From Liquidambar formosana (taxonomy: Eukaryota; Streptophyta; Magnoliopsida; Saxifragales; Altingiaceae): 64,000 nucleotides of DNA. Numbering within the stretch: the first letter of the stretch is position 1; each line of letters starts with the position of its first letter. Of the stretch, positions 22,556 to 34,197 are shown in pieces. The position numbers were made by a program, and so were the translations under genes. The notes under the pieces were generated by a model. That model had not been told where the DNA came from, did no database searches, and saw nothing but the letters and a program-made list of their open reading frames with translations. The stretch is taken from assembly GCA_039720395.1 (NCBI GenBank), contig JBBPBK010000108.1, positions 301,318-365,317 of the forward strand, in the 5' to 3' direction.

Positions 22556-23913
22556 TGATCGTGTCAAAATCAATTACCCGTAGGATGCAAAAATTTGTAC
22601 ATAGTGGTAGTATAGGTGTTGTACCACAGCGACTGTACTAGGATTATTTTAATTTTGAAAATTGAATACTAAAATAATTCAAAAAGATGATTTTTGTATT
22701 TTTGAACTCTATGTAACGCAAGCAAAATAAATTTATATTTTCTTCAAGATAAGAAATACTTAGGGTCTCGAGTCCACCACTAATCTTGTATAAAAATGCT
22801 CTTATTGTAACGTGTTTCAAAAAGTTATTATTTGGTATGAGCAAGACTCATTGTAGCTACAAGCCCAATGACATCATCAAGAAAGGTTCATATATTTGTA
22901 AATTAGGCATAACTCATCAAAGATATAGCATGAACCGTCTCACCTACTCTACTCTAAACTAATTTGTGAGCACAACTCATCTTGTCTAAGCATGAATTAT
23001 CTTAATTTCCAAATATATATACAGTGAAAACCATTGCATAACCATTGTATTTAAAATCACAGAAATTAAACACAATTTGAAATAAAAACACTAAAAGCAA
23101 TTGTATCAATAGTACAATCCTCCTAGTTATGCAATCCTTATACACAAATAATCAAATCCACAACACAATACAATAAAATACACAATACTTGATTAGGGCT
23201 TCATCTCCACCCTAAGACAAAGATTAGTTGGCCATGTAGATAACCAAGAATTAGTTTCTCCCCTTTGCTGTCTTTGTACCTCCTCTTTTCTTCTTTGTTA
23301 TGTGAATTCCCTTAGTATTTAGAGGAGATGGGGAAAGCATCCAGCTGATCCCACAAGTCAAAATCAATGCCCCCTTTCTTTGAATTCTTGGCTGCCCATG
23401 TTCTCACTTTGACAAATTCTGCCAGATTCAGATTTTTGCAAATAAGTCCACTTCCAGCTCATTTTTGACTTGGAAGACGTTTAAATCAGGAAATTCCATA
23501 AACTAAACAATTGTAGTCCTTTAAGTCTTCTTTCCAGAGCCACCAATTTCACCCAAATCGGATATGGGAATCACAAGTTATGGCCAGATTACCACAACTT
23601 GGTCAATCTGTCTAGATTTGCTGCTGAATTTGGGATCATGAATTTCTTTGCTTAACTTTGAATTTCAGCTGCTCAAATCTTCAAAATTGTTGACCCAACT
23701 CTTGTTGAAGCTCCATAAAATTTTAGGCAAGTGAGAAACCCACTTCAAGTTGCATTTATTAGCTTAAGTAGTCCCGATTGTCATCTTTTCTGGTATAAAC
23801 TCAACAGCCTTGCAATAAATCAAAAACACTTTAAACACACCAAATTAAATATAATAAAATAACTAGAAAATATAAATTAGGGAGTAATTTCAATGAATAT
23901 TTTGTGCTTATCA
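22556..23913 (-). repeat. 5' LTR of the Athila element
   Basis: 1,358 bp, TGATAAGC ... CGATCA on the - strand. The right border is fixed by the end of homology with the 3' LTR, the left by the primer site. The TATA position reads TCTAAATA (23316-23323), one base from the TATAAATA of the 3' LTR, so its promoter is probably weakened. The right flank is acagg; the matching flank at the other end is lost. Confidence 0.88.
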
Positions 23914-24051
23914 ACAGGCTTAGGATGAATAAGCTTAAATTATACAACAAAATTTATCTCAACTGCTTGTTGAACATAATTTTAACAGCATTGTCCAACA
24001 ATACAATAGTTCATAAAGGTAGACTTTGGTTTAAGTGCAAATGGAATCAAC

Positions 24052-24330
24052 CTGCTGCTATCAATTACAAGCTCCACTGGATGCGGCTCCCCATTTCTCA
24101 AAAATGCCCGAGCATATAGTTCACCTACGTTCAATATATCAAACTGAGATTAAAAATAAAATTTTAAAAGTGGAAAGGTATATTCCATTTTCTTATAATA
24201 GTAATCCAAAGATAACTTTACCAGTAGACTTATCCTCAAGTTTGATGATACACTCTTCTCCCTTGCTAATAACTTTTAACGTCCCCTCCCATGCCCATTC
24301 ATTGACATTCCATTCATCAGATCAGTTTGA
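24052..24330 (-). pseudogene. NECAP-like gene, two exons
   Basis: NECAP proteins bind AP-2 and assist clathrin-coated vesicle formation. Exon a (24222-24330) encodes DEWNVNEWAWEGTLKVISKG and then EECIIKLEDKST, ending at donor CTG|GTAAAG. Exon b (24052-24124) starts after acceptor CGTAG and encodes GELYARAFLRNGEPHPVELV, then IDSSR, ending at donor CAG|GTTGAT. Phases join without a shift. This resembles plant At3g58600-type proteins, recalled from memory. A TGA at 24322-24324 stands where the family has Arg, consistent with CGA-to-TGA. With the poor acceptor at 10688, this suggests a decayed gene or duplicate. The first exon was not found. Confidence 0.72.
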
Positions 24331-24925
24331 CTATCCGACCTTATCTAATTGATGATGCTACATTGAGGGATGGTAGCCATGGCAACCACTACAAGAAATG
24401 GTCTCTGTCCAAGTCAATAACTAACATTTTTTGAGTAAGCTGCTCCAACATTTAACCATCTATCCAGAAATATTTCAAGAGATCCTTCTGTTCATACATG
24501 CCAGTTATATGCAGAATTTTACAGCCCTCCTTTCAATGGTTCCTGAAAAGGTGTATCTATTGGAAAGTCACATTTTTATATGCTTGTTCAATAAGAACAA
24601 ACTGACACCAAATAATCCCAAAAGAACCCACCCAAATAGTGTCGTGAAGTGTAAGCTTACCATGTTAAGGAATGGGAAGGCCAGACATATTCAAAAAATA
24701 ATGGAACTTTTCATGCACTAAAATCAATTTTGAAAAAATAATTTAAATATATAAATAAGAAACAAAAAAGCCTGCAGTATAATGAAATTGCAACTTAGTA
24801 CATTGGCCAGTGCTGTGCATTCAAATCACTTCCCCCTGAACAGGTTTAAAAGCTCAGTACCAGTTCCATTGATAAGTCAAGATTCTGATAAATACAGAAA
24901 GTTAACTCATTAATTTTAACTTGAA

Positions 24926-24984
<59 letters not shown>

Positions 24985-24985
24985 G
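24926..24985. repeat. (CA)n(TA)n microsatellite
   Basis: A run of CA followed by a run of TA dinucleotides. Confidence 0.95.
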
Positions 24986-25484
24986 ATAGATAAATAAATA
25001 AGAAACACACTATAATGGAAAAGGTTTGAATCTTGCCTACGAAATTCAACATGCCCAGGAAGTGAACCAAATGTCATAATGTCGAAGGCCAACAAATATA
25101 TTGTGTTTAAAGATCAGCATTATAAGAATTCTCATGACCCTAGGTGATGAGTCTTCATTGCAATTGAAAAGTAATTAAGTCACTAGTGAAGATATTTACT
25201 TCATTTAGATATTTTCTTTCAGATATTCAGATATGAATTGTCCTCATAATAAAATAACACATCTTCAGGGACCAATGAGTAGGCCTCAAACATTTCAGTA
25301 GAAATTTCCATCTACAATACATAATAGAGAGCTATAAAATAGTTTTTTTTTTTTTTTTTTGTTTGTTTTTTTTTTTTGGTTGGTGTTGGGTGGTGGGGAG
25401 GTAAAAAAAAAGGTTGGACATTGGATGAGCAAACGCACATGGGAGAGAGAGAGAGAGATCAAAGAATTTGCACGCCAAAGCATA

Positions 25485-25810
25485 TTTGTGAAAGAAGTCA
25501 CTTTCGAAATAGTATAATAGGGAATTGCTTGTGAAAATGAGGAAAAAGCACATGGAGTAGAAAGGAAGAACCAAAGGAGGGACTAAAGGCTCATGTAACA
25601 ACTATAAATCCAATGAGCTGTGAACTTTAAAAGCATAAGAACCATACACAAACACATGGTGAAAGAAGCCATTATCAAATCATTATAATAGGGAATTGCC
25701 TGTGAAAATGGAGGGAAAAGTGCAGGGAGTAGAAAGGAAGGACCAAAGGAGGGACTAAAGGCTCATGTAACAACTAAAAATCTAATGAGCTGAAAACTTT
25801 AAAATAAAAA
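25485..25810. repeat. Direct duplication of about 170 bp
   Basis: Two neighbouring copies share 'ataatagggaattgc', 'aaaggagggactaaaggctc' and other blocks. They are in the CACTA-like segment and are non-coding. Confidence 0.75.
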
Positions 25811-25904
25811 ATTCAAAGATTCAAACCTCCATTTCCAATACATGTAAATTCATGTTTTAGCATTAAGCATCACCAATAATATTAAGCACAAGGGAACCAA
25901 TCAC

Positions 25905-26240
25905 TAAACAGAACCAGTTGAACAGGAAGAAAAGAGAGAAGGAGACAAGCTTATCAAAAAAGAAAAAAACAAAAAAACAAAAAGAAAAAAAAAGAGAGAG
26001 AGAAGGAGACGAGACAGAGAAGAGAGAGAGACACACATACTTGGAGTGAAGAAGAATATTTGTCCAAATCTTCCCTTTTTCTCTTTCAGCAGTCCTGAAA
26101 TTTGTTCCCTTCACAGAACCAGTCGAACAAGAAGAAAAGAGAGAAGGAGATGAGCTTATCAAAAAAGAAAAAGAAAAAGAAAACAAAAAAAAGAGAGAGA
26201 AGGAGACGAGACAGAGAAGAGAGAGAGACACACATACCTA
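25905..26240. repeat. Purine-rich direct duplication
   Basis: Two copies of an A/G-rich unit beginning 'aaccagt.gaacaggaagaaa' and ending 'gagagacacacata' lie about 205 bp apart, each followed by 'gagtgaagaagaa'. Confidence 0.7.
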
Positions 26241-26645
26241 GAGTGAAGAAGAAGATCTGAGACTAAGAAGAAGAAGATTTGTTCTAATCTCCCCTTTTTC
26301 CCTTTCGGCTATCCTGAAATTTGTCCCCTTCACGACTGTTCTGAAATTTCTCCCTCGAAATTTGTCCCAGTCACAGCTGTTTTGAAATTTCTCCCCTGAA
26401 ATTTGTCCAGAAATTTAGATCGAATGGAGGGAGATCAGGATGTGAGCACTACGGTGGGAGAGTCATGAGAGCTGATTTTGTCATTAGGGTTCATTTGGGT
26501 TTGGGAGGTAAGAGAGAGAAATCAAGTAGATAGAAGTGAATGGAGGGAAAGGTGAAAAGTTTCGTGAGAGAATGAAAAGGAGAAAAAAAATCTGCAAAGC
26601 CACATACGTGTCAAGAGATGGATGGTGGGATGGGAGATCATATAT

Positions 26646-26810
26646 TTGTGACGAATTAAAATGGTTGCAAAAGTATTTTCAGTGTTTTGTGACGAATTAA
26701 AGGGTTGCAAAAGTATTTTCAGTGTTTTGTGATGAATTAAAGGGTTGCAAAAGAATGACTTGTGACGAATATTTTCGTCACAAATCTTTGCGACTGTTAT
26801 TGTCCGTCAC
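26646..26810. repeat. Subterminal 43-bp tandem repeats with GTGACGAA motif
   Basis: Three tandem units, each starting 'tgtgacgaattaaa' (one has 'tgatgaa') and containing 'ggttgcaaaagtattttcag'. They are followed by the inverted pair GTGACGAATATTTTCGTCAC (26762-26781). They lie about 170-330 bp inside the right CACTA-like end, where such elements carry transposase-binding sites. Confidence 0.7.
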
Positions 26811-27215
26811 AATTCTTAGGTAAATCAAGGAAACAAAAACTGATGAAAACTTTATGATGGAAAGGAAAAAAAAAAAACCTTTTTTTAAATAAATTTTAAA
26901 TTAGTGGTCAAAATAATTGTGACCATTACTTAATTTGGTCACTAAAATCAATTGTAATTGCTCTCTTTTTTTGTAGTGTATTTTGTAACATTTGACATGT
27001 ATATATAATTAAATGTCATTTATCTCTAGATTCAGAAATCTCTTTGTAATCTTTATTTCTTATCCAATTTTTCAAGCTTGTGCACTTAATCAATTTATTT
27101 TAATACTTTTTCAACGTAACTTACTAATATAATTCTTCTATCTACACATTCACTTACATGCAAATACCAAAATACCAAAAAATCACATCAAAAGCACCCC
27201 CTTAAAAAAATACTG

Positions 27216-28262
27216 GGCACGTGCAAGCTAGTAAGTAATTAAGTATAAGTCGTATAATCAGTACGTGTATAAGAATAAATTAATTTGGACGAGCTAATAG
27301 CTTCCTAACCATTATTATTTCGTGGACAAATTAATTTGAACACTTGTAAAACATATAAGTATATAAGTATATAATGATATAACTAATTAACTATATAATA
27401 ATTGAAATAATAAGAAATTATGAATTATGAATTACTGTCTAAGGGATTATAAATTTATAACTTTAAGACAAATCTCATAATTATATATAACTATATAAGT
27501 GTATAAGTAATTAAGTATAAATTGTATAATCAGTACGTGTGTAAGAATAAATTAATTTGAACGAGCTATTAACTTACTAACTATTATTATTTTGTAGACA
27601 AATTAATTTGAACACTTGTAAAACATATAAGTATAAACTATATAATGATATAACTAATTAACTATATAATAATTGAAATAATAAGAAATTATGAATTATA
27701 AATTACTGTTTAAGTGATTATAAATTTATAACCTTAAGACAAATCTCATAATTGTATATAACTATATAAGTGTATAAGTAATTAAGTATAAATTGTATAA
27801 TCAGTACGTGTATAAGAATAAATTAATTTGAATGAGCTATTAGCTTACTAACTATTATTATTTTGTAAAAAAATTAATTTGAACACCTGTAAAACATATA
27901 AGTATATAACTATATAATAATATAACTAATTAACTATATAATAATTGAAATAATAAGAAATTATGAATTATAAATTACTGTCTAAGGGATTATAAATTTA
28001 TAACTTTAAGACAAATCTCATAATTGTATATAAGTGTATAAGTAATTAAGTATAAATTGTATAATCAGTACGTATATAAGAATAAATTAATTTGGACGAG
28101 CTAAGAGCTTACTAACCATTATTATTTCGTAGGGAAATTAATTTGAACACTTGTAAAACATATAAGTATATAAGTATATAATGATATAACTAATTAACTA
28201 TATAATAATTGAAATAATAAGAAATTATGATTTATGAATTACTGTCTAAGGGATTATAAAAA
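27216..28262. repeat. 270-bp tandem repeat, about four copies
   Basis: The unit starts near 'taagtaattaagtata', includes 'tataatcagtacgtgta', 'aattaatttggacgagc' and 'tgaattactgtctaaggg', and recurs with starts near 27236, 27510, 27780 and 28041. Copies are about 90 percent or more alike; the last is incomplete. The DNA is very AT-rich and non-coding. Confidence 0.9.
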
Positions 28263-28926
28263 GAGCAACAAAGTTCGTTAGGTACATTTGTTAGAAGTGT
28301 ACAATTGTATAAATTAAGTAATTAACATAATATAAAATATATAACCTTCAAGTCTTCAATTAATGGTTTAATGCACTGCTTGTTTGATGTTGCCTACTAG
28401 TCTGCTACTTGCTTTCTCCTCAGCTTCTTTTGATTTTTCTCAACTCCTTTTTTGCTCCTTTGTTTAGAAGTCACAACTTTACTTACTTCACTTATAGTGG
28501 GAATGAAGTGATGACCCAGCAGGCAGTAGTTTATCTTTTACCTGCAGGAGTGAAACTGTGAATGGAAGACAATTATTTTGAAAAAAAAAAAGGCATGCTG
28601 TAAAGGGTTGGTGGGAGGGTTCTTTCACATTTTCACGTGAAAAGGGAGTGAATGAGTGATTGAGTGAAGGCTGTGAAGGACAATAATTTTCAAAATTATG
28701 TAGCAGCAGTGTACCATTAGCCATTTAGTAGCAAAAGAAAAAAAAAGCCCTAGTTCTCTTTCATTGCTTTCATAATTTTCATTCACGTAAAGGAGGGGGA
28801 AGGCTGTGAGTGACAAAAAGGGATTCCCACTATCGGTTTGGAGTGGGAAGGACTGAACTTTGGCAAAAAATTCAACCAGCAGCAGAGCACTAAGCCAAAA
28901 ACAGTAAAGAAAGATTCCCTGTGTGG
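28263..28926. other. No gene seen
   Basis: Only short chance ORFs and one A-run. No motif, LTR end or MITE end was recognised. Confidence 0.4.
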
Positions 28927-29140
28927 ATATTCCCCGGTATATCGACGATATATCTCCAACTTATCACCGATATCTTACATTATTCAAAGATAAATCACGA
29001 TTTATTCCATATCTATCGATATTGACGATATATCGCAATATATCGTCGATATGTTGCATTTTCTGAAAATTTCATTTACCGTAAGAAGATATTGTATCAA
29101 CACCCAATGATTTGATGATATATTGTCCATATCAACAATA
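28927..29140. repeat. CGATAT palindrome cluster
   Basis: Many overlapping copies of CGATAT/ATATCG and 'gacgatatatcg' lie here, and many can pair with each other. Function unknown. Confidence 0.7.
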
Positions 29141-29499
29141 TTAAAGACTGTGCCTAAAACCCTAAGAGAAAACCCAACATAAAATCACAATAAGGACACA
29201 TTAAGTCAAAGTAACACATTGGATTCAACTAATTAAAGTCTATTCATTTTTTGCATCTAGGCCTATTACAATATTCCCACAATCTTCCATTCTCATTTGG
29301 ATCCGATTTTTTTAAATAATATTTTTCTAGAATTTTTTTAAAAAAATTTGATTTTTTGGAATTTTTTGATTTTTTTTTTGGTGAATTTTATAAAGCAAAG
29401 ATTTAACCGATTATTTTTTTTTTCTTATATATATATATATATGAATTTTTTTGGGATTTTTTTAATATTGTTTTTTCATTTTTTGTTGTTTTAAGTATG

Positions 29500-29643
29500 T
29501 CAAATCAGTCAAATCGGGTCAATCCAGTCAGGCGGGTCAAATCAACCAAACTTATCAAAGCGGGTCAAACCAGTCAAATGGGTCAAACTAGCCAAACGGG
29601 TCAAAAATGGTCAAATCAAGTCAAACAGGCTAAATCTATCAAA
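29500..29643. repeat. Short degenerate GTCAAA repeats
   Basis: Variants of 'gggtcaaaccagtcaaa' are repeated about ten times over 140 bp. The segment is non-coding and T-rich on both sides. Confidence 0.75.
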
Positions 29644-31724
29644 CATCGACGTTATTGATGATGTCATTGATGACATCATCATTTTTTTTCCAACCATTTT
29701 TGGGTTTGGGCTTTTTTTTTTTTTTTGGTTTGGGCTCTTTTTTTTTGGACCATCTTTTGGTTTGGGCCTTTTTTTTTGGGCTTCTTTTTTTTTTTTTTTT
29801 TTAATATTAAAACCTTCCCAATATTATTTTTTGTTTGTTAGAAAATCAAAGTGGACTCAATCCACTTTACATTCTGATTGAATTTTGTTTTTTATCTGAT
29901 CTCTCTCTTGCTATCTCCTTCTCTATTTTCTCCAGGCACTCTTCTTTATAAAACCAACTGTCACGCCCCAAAAATAGCCTTTTTATAGCCTAATGAGGTG
30001 GCGACAGAACTAACACTTCTCTTTAACTAAACATTCACACGTATATCAAAACTAATTAACTGGTAAATACCTTCATTTACAATATAACTACTTAAAAGTA
30101 TTACAACTTCTCAAGATACAAACAACTAAACAGTTCAAAAGTTCAAATTCTCTAAACTTATATTTACATAAACAAAAGTTTGTCCACACTTGTAAATTTG
30201 CTCGATCTCCCTTCCATTACTGGTTCTCCACTCCTGTAAGATGTTATTAAAATAACACCGTGAGCCATTAATGGCTCAATGAGGTTTATCACATAATAAA
30301 TCACATATCAACTCAATATAAATCATTTAAAAATACAACTCTATATGCATGTTCTCAATGCAACTACTCATATCTACCTCTTGCTTATCTTGAACAACCT
30401 GAAATAAAATTTAATAGCATGCTTGTCTACTCATACAAAACATACTATTTATGACCACAGCACACACCGCTCATCATGTGTGTATACCATATTACTGGCC
30501 TTGCCCTCAAAAATGATATGGCATATTAGTGCACTAACTGTAGGGTAATCTCTACCCAGTCGTCTCTTCTCAACTTCTCAACATATATAATTTTCTCAAT
30601 GTAAATGAATAAATTGCTCATGCATACTTCTCATGCATTATCAAATATACTCAACTTCTCAACAATATGTAATAACTCCTCAATGTAAATATATAACATG
30701 CTTATGGGTATTTCTCAAAGTTCTCATGCATAATCAATTCCAATCATATAAACTTTTTACTACAAAAACAACAATCTAACAATATATCAATAAAAGAAAT
30801 TTTATGGTTTAAGAAAACTAAATTTGGAGTTCATTTATACCATTTTCATACAAAATGGCAAAATGGTCATTTGATTCAATAAATTTCAACTTCATGAAAT
30901 TTAGTCAAATTGAACTAGATTGTAGTGCTCTTTAACATGAGAACAAAGACTCAAGTTTCATCAAAATCAGATTTAAAATGAAAGTTTTATAAGCCTTCAA
31001 AGTTAGTTATGGCATTAAAACTCAGAAATAGCCCATCTTTAAAAATATACTTTCTCATCTTCCAAATAGCAAAATGACCCCTTAAGAATTTTTATTATTT
31101 CTTTTTATGATTTTAGAAAAAATTTGACATTCAAAAAGTCTCATTTACCCCCTTAAATCAGTGTTGGTGCATCGAGGGTGCATGCACCCTACAGCACTAG
31201 ATCATTTGCCCCTTCTTCTTCCTCACGGGTTCTGCTACCTTTTTGCAGAATTTTTCATTTCAAATCTAAATATTTTAGAAACTTTAAAAAAATCCACAGG
31301 GCTCATTTCTCACCCAAAAATTACGAATTAGATGTCCATGGAAAGATCTTGAGCTCTAGTATTTATTAAAATTATAAAAAATAAGAAATAATCAACTCTA
31401 AACCCACGATTTATCAAAAACTAAATTCTGGTTTTAGATTTATTTCTCCTTACATACACGAAATTGGAACTTCAAATTTATACAGTAATTTCTTATGATC
31501 ATAACCCTCCTTCAACCAGAGTTTCACCCCTTAAATACATCTATAGCACTAGAAACTTAAATCTAAAATTTTCAGGGAATCCATTAACGGTTTCAAGTTC
31601 TCAAAACCACTAAATCCTCTATATAAAACAAATACATTAGAGGGAAATCAGGTTTCTCACCTCACAGAAGAGCGTATGCCTCCTTTATCACTCCCCCTTC
31701 AGTCTCTTCTCTTCTCTCTCTACT

Positions 31725-31726
31725 GT

Positions 31727-31758
<32 letters not shown>
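31725..31758. repeat. (CT)n microsatellite
   Basis: Pure CT dinucleotides within the solo LTR. Confidence 0.9.
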
Positions 31759-31762
<4 letters not shown>

Positions 31763-32011
31763 CTCCTCCCGCACAGCAAAAGCCCCCAGCTATATATATA
31801 CCCTTGCATGAAAATCACATGACATGTGGTTTGAAGCCTAAGCCAATTGTCACTCTAAAGCAGCCACGGGGTTTTAAGCTCATGCCAAACGTTCATAGGA
31901 GATTTCCATGTGTTGCGGCACTCCTTTCTTCTAATGCCATTCGGCATTCCCACACAGGCCATATGGCATCCACTCATGCCATTTGGCTATCCCTTACGTG
32001 TCATTTGACAT

Positions 32012-32017
<6 letters not shown>

Positions 32018-32050
<33 letters not shown>

Positions 32051-32064
32051 TATTTACACACACT

Positions 32065-32100
<36 letters not shown>

Positions 32101-32150
32101 GATATATATATAAATATGTATAGATGTATACATATATGTGTGTGTGATTT
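32018..32150. repeat. (TA)n/(CA)n compound microsatellite
   Basis: Runs of TA, CA, TA and TG dinucleotides close to the end of the solo LTR. Confidence 0.9.
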
Positions 32151-32489
32151 TTATTGGGTCGTTACACCAACCCTGGTTGCTTTTCTTTTTTTTTTTTTTA
32201 ATCTAAACAAATTAATGAATGAATAAGTGGATCACTTTTTTTTATTACACCAAAGCATCAAAGTAGATATGTGCATGACAAATATACCAGATGGAGTTTT
32301 AGAATGGACCAATTCACTGTTAGGTTTCTATAATTTGTAATATTGTTGACAATATTTTAGTTAAACAAGAACAAATCATCTAAAAAACATACTCATTTAG
32401 GAACATTAATCATACGATTTAAATGTAAACACACACCATTTTACTGTTTAGATTAAGGATGCAAGCAGGGAAAAAAAGTTCCAAACAAT

Positions 32490-32680
32490 TACTCACTTCT
32501 TTTCACCATTCTGGTTCCACAGTCGAAAGCCCCAGGTCTTTAATCCTTTTCGGCAATCAGTGTTCTCCAATTCCTCTGGGTTTGTTAAGGGGAAGATCGT
32601 TTGTGAAGGAAAAACCCTAGAATGAAGTATGGTGCTATGTATAATAATGGAAACTGAATTTTTTGGAAAGCTTTTGATGT
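32490..32680 (-). promoter_or_regulatory. Possible 5' exon and promoter of a - strand gene
   Basis: On the - strand: a TATA-like ATTATACATAG, then CTAGGGTTTTTCC (a usual 5'-UTR motif of plant genes), then non-repetitive sequence to ATGGTGAAAAGAA with a perfect GTGAGT donor. It might be the first exon of the NECAP-like gene or of another gene. No downstream exon was linked to it. Confidence 0.25.
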
Positions 32681-32699
32681 GCTGTACGTTACTATATTT

Positions 32700-34090
32700 C
32701 CGCCGAAAACAATGGAACGTGTAAAGCTAAAAATCCTCTTTTTTCGCCCGAGTGTCTATCATGGCACGATTGTAAATTAAGGGAAGTTTTTAAAAACAGG
32801 GGTCTATTAGTTTTTTTACTATCAAATTGGGTTTTTACTAAACATCAGTTTTAATGAGTTCTATTATCTTAGAACTCTTATACATAGGGTTTTAGCCAAA
32901 ATTCCCCTTTTTTTACTACACCAAAGTATCAAACCACTAAACTCCCACTGTATCATTTACTCTCACTTACACTATATTATTTTATCCACCCTCTTTTTCT
33001 CTCATGTTTTGTCCGTCACACTCATCACTCTCCTCATATTTTCCTTACTTTATTATCCTATGCTTTATCTCATACTCCTATACTCTCCACTCACACTTTC
33101 CTATACTCTGTCATTTTTTTTTCTTCTTATCTTATTCATGCATTATATATATTTATACACAGTGAATGAAAATATCAAAAGTTCAGGGTACTAAACAAAA
33201 CGTGAATGATAAAAATAAAAATGATGCATGACATACATTCTTTATGGGTGATCACTCTTCTTTCTTACTCTTGTTGTTTCTCTCTCCCTTTTTCTCGAGT
33301 AAAACTAAAAATAAAAAATAAAAAATTGAAAGGGGTTAAAACCCTATCCCCCTTAAAACAAGGGTTTTAAAGAATGGCAAAATTGTAATTTTCAATTTTT
33401 GTAAAAAAATAATAAATTGGGACCTTTCAATGTGTATTTTATTCATTATGTTATATATAACATTAGCATAGAGATATAGCATGTCATTAGAAATGCTCTT
33501 ATTTTAGTAAGATGGCTAATTGTACCACCTTCTGTAGAAATAATACAAATAAAGAATAACAAAATAAAAAAATAAGTATAATTAAATACAAATTAAGTAT
33601 ATATTTTGCTCTAGGATAACTTAATGTCATAAATATAAATTTATTAAAATGTCTTTAAAGTATAATTTTGTAACTCAAACCCATATGTCAATATGGCGTT
33701 AGTGAAATTAATTAACAAAATTGATTACGCATCATACATATGATTGACATAATACATTTTACAATGATATATTTATAGAACATTTACGTACTAAAATTTG
33801 AATAATGCTTAAATCCACAAGTTTAATTCAAAAGGGCCTGACTTTTGAAAGGAGTGTGAAGCTTTAAGAACAAATAATACAATTAACACTTAACCGATTT
33901 GCAACTTTGCATATTCGTTAATATTTTCTTTTCATAGATAATAATATACACACACAAGTCTACTTCAAAAGGGCTTTTGATTATAAAATGTTATTTATAA
34001 AATCATAATAGACATCATCATTATTAGGAGACTACAACCATTTAATTCTAAACTCGTTTTTCATTTTCAAAATGTCTTTGTTCCTATATG
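32700..34090. other. No gene seen
   Basis: AT-rich DNA with chance ORFs only. 'actacaccaaagtatcaaa' near 32918 resembles 'attacaccaaagcatcaaa' near 32244, a small repeated piece of unknown origin. Confidence 0.4.
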
Positions 34091-34094
34091 AAAG

Positions 34095-34150
34095 GGTGGA
34101 GCCTGGATTTGAAATTGACCTAGGCTGGATAAAAAACCTAAGAAACACAA

Positions 34151-34197
<47 letters not shown>

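Larger units (their letters stand above)
12745..23913 (-). mobile_element. Athila-type Ty3/gypsy LTR retrotransposon
   Basis: Complete 5' LTR, tRNA-Asp-type primer site, gag, protease, reverse transcriptase, RNase H, integrase, polypurine tract and a 3'-truncated 3' LTR follow in order on the - strand. Gag and RT motifs (PSFYGLRNENPYKHF, WVSPTQVVPKKSG, CIDYRKLN, FMDDFSVFG) are those of Athila. The two LTRs differ by about 24 substitutions over roughly 1,000 bp by my count, so insertion is fairly recent, yet the coding part has nine stops and two frameshifts. It sits in an intron of a NECAP-like gene in the same orientation. The target duplication cannot be checked because the 3' LTR end is gone. 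Confidence 0.88.
24387..26978. mobile_element. CACTA-like non-autonomous element (tentative)
   Basis: The left end reads CACTACAAGAAATGG and the right end, on the other strand, CACTACAAAAAAAGAG. The right subterminal part has repeated GTGACGAA motifs, as expected for transposase-binding sites in En/Spm relatives. There is no transposase gene. The 3-bp flanks (aac and tat) do not match, and the two ends share little beyond the first 12 bases, so they may belong to different elements or one end may be chance. Confidence 0.5.
29959..32166 (-). mobile_element. Solo LTR, 2.2 kb, with perfect target duplication
   Basis: Ends are TGTCACGCCCC ... GGGTCGTTACA with the 5-bp duplication ccaac on both sides (29954-29958, 32167-32171). 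There is no gag or pol inside, so this is one LTR left after recombination between two. A TATA-like run (ctatatatatac, 31788-31799) and a CT microsatellite upstream suggest - orientation, but this is less certain than the borders. Confidence 0.85.

Noticed and set aside
24431..24721. + strand ORF of 96 aa within the CACTA-like segment
   Set aside because: No recognisable motif; chance ORF in repetitive non-coding DNA.
27216..28262. CRISPR-like array
   Set aside because: The 270-bp units are contiguous and similar throughout, with no alternating unique spacers, in a plant genome.
31804..32226. + strand ORF of 140 aa over the end of a solo LTR
   Set aside because: Half of it is translated TA/CA microsatellite.
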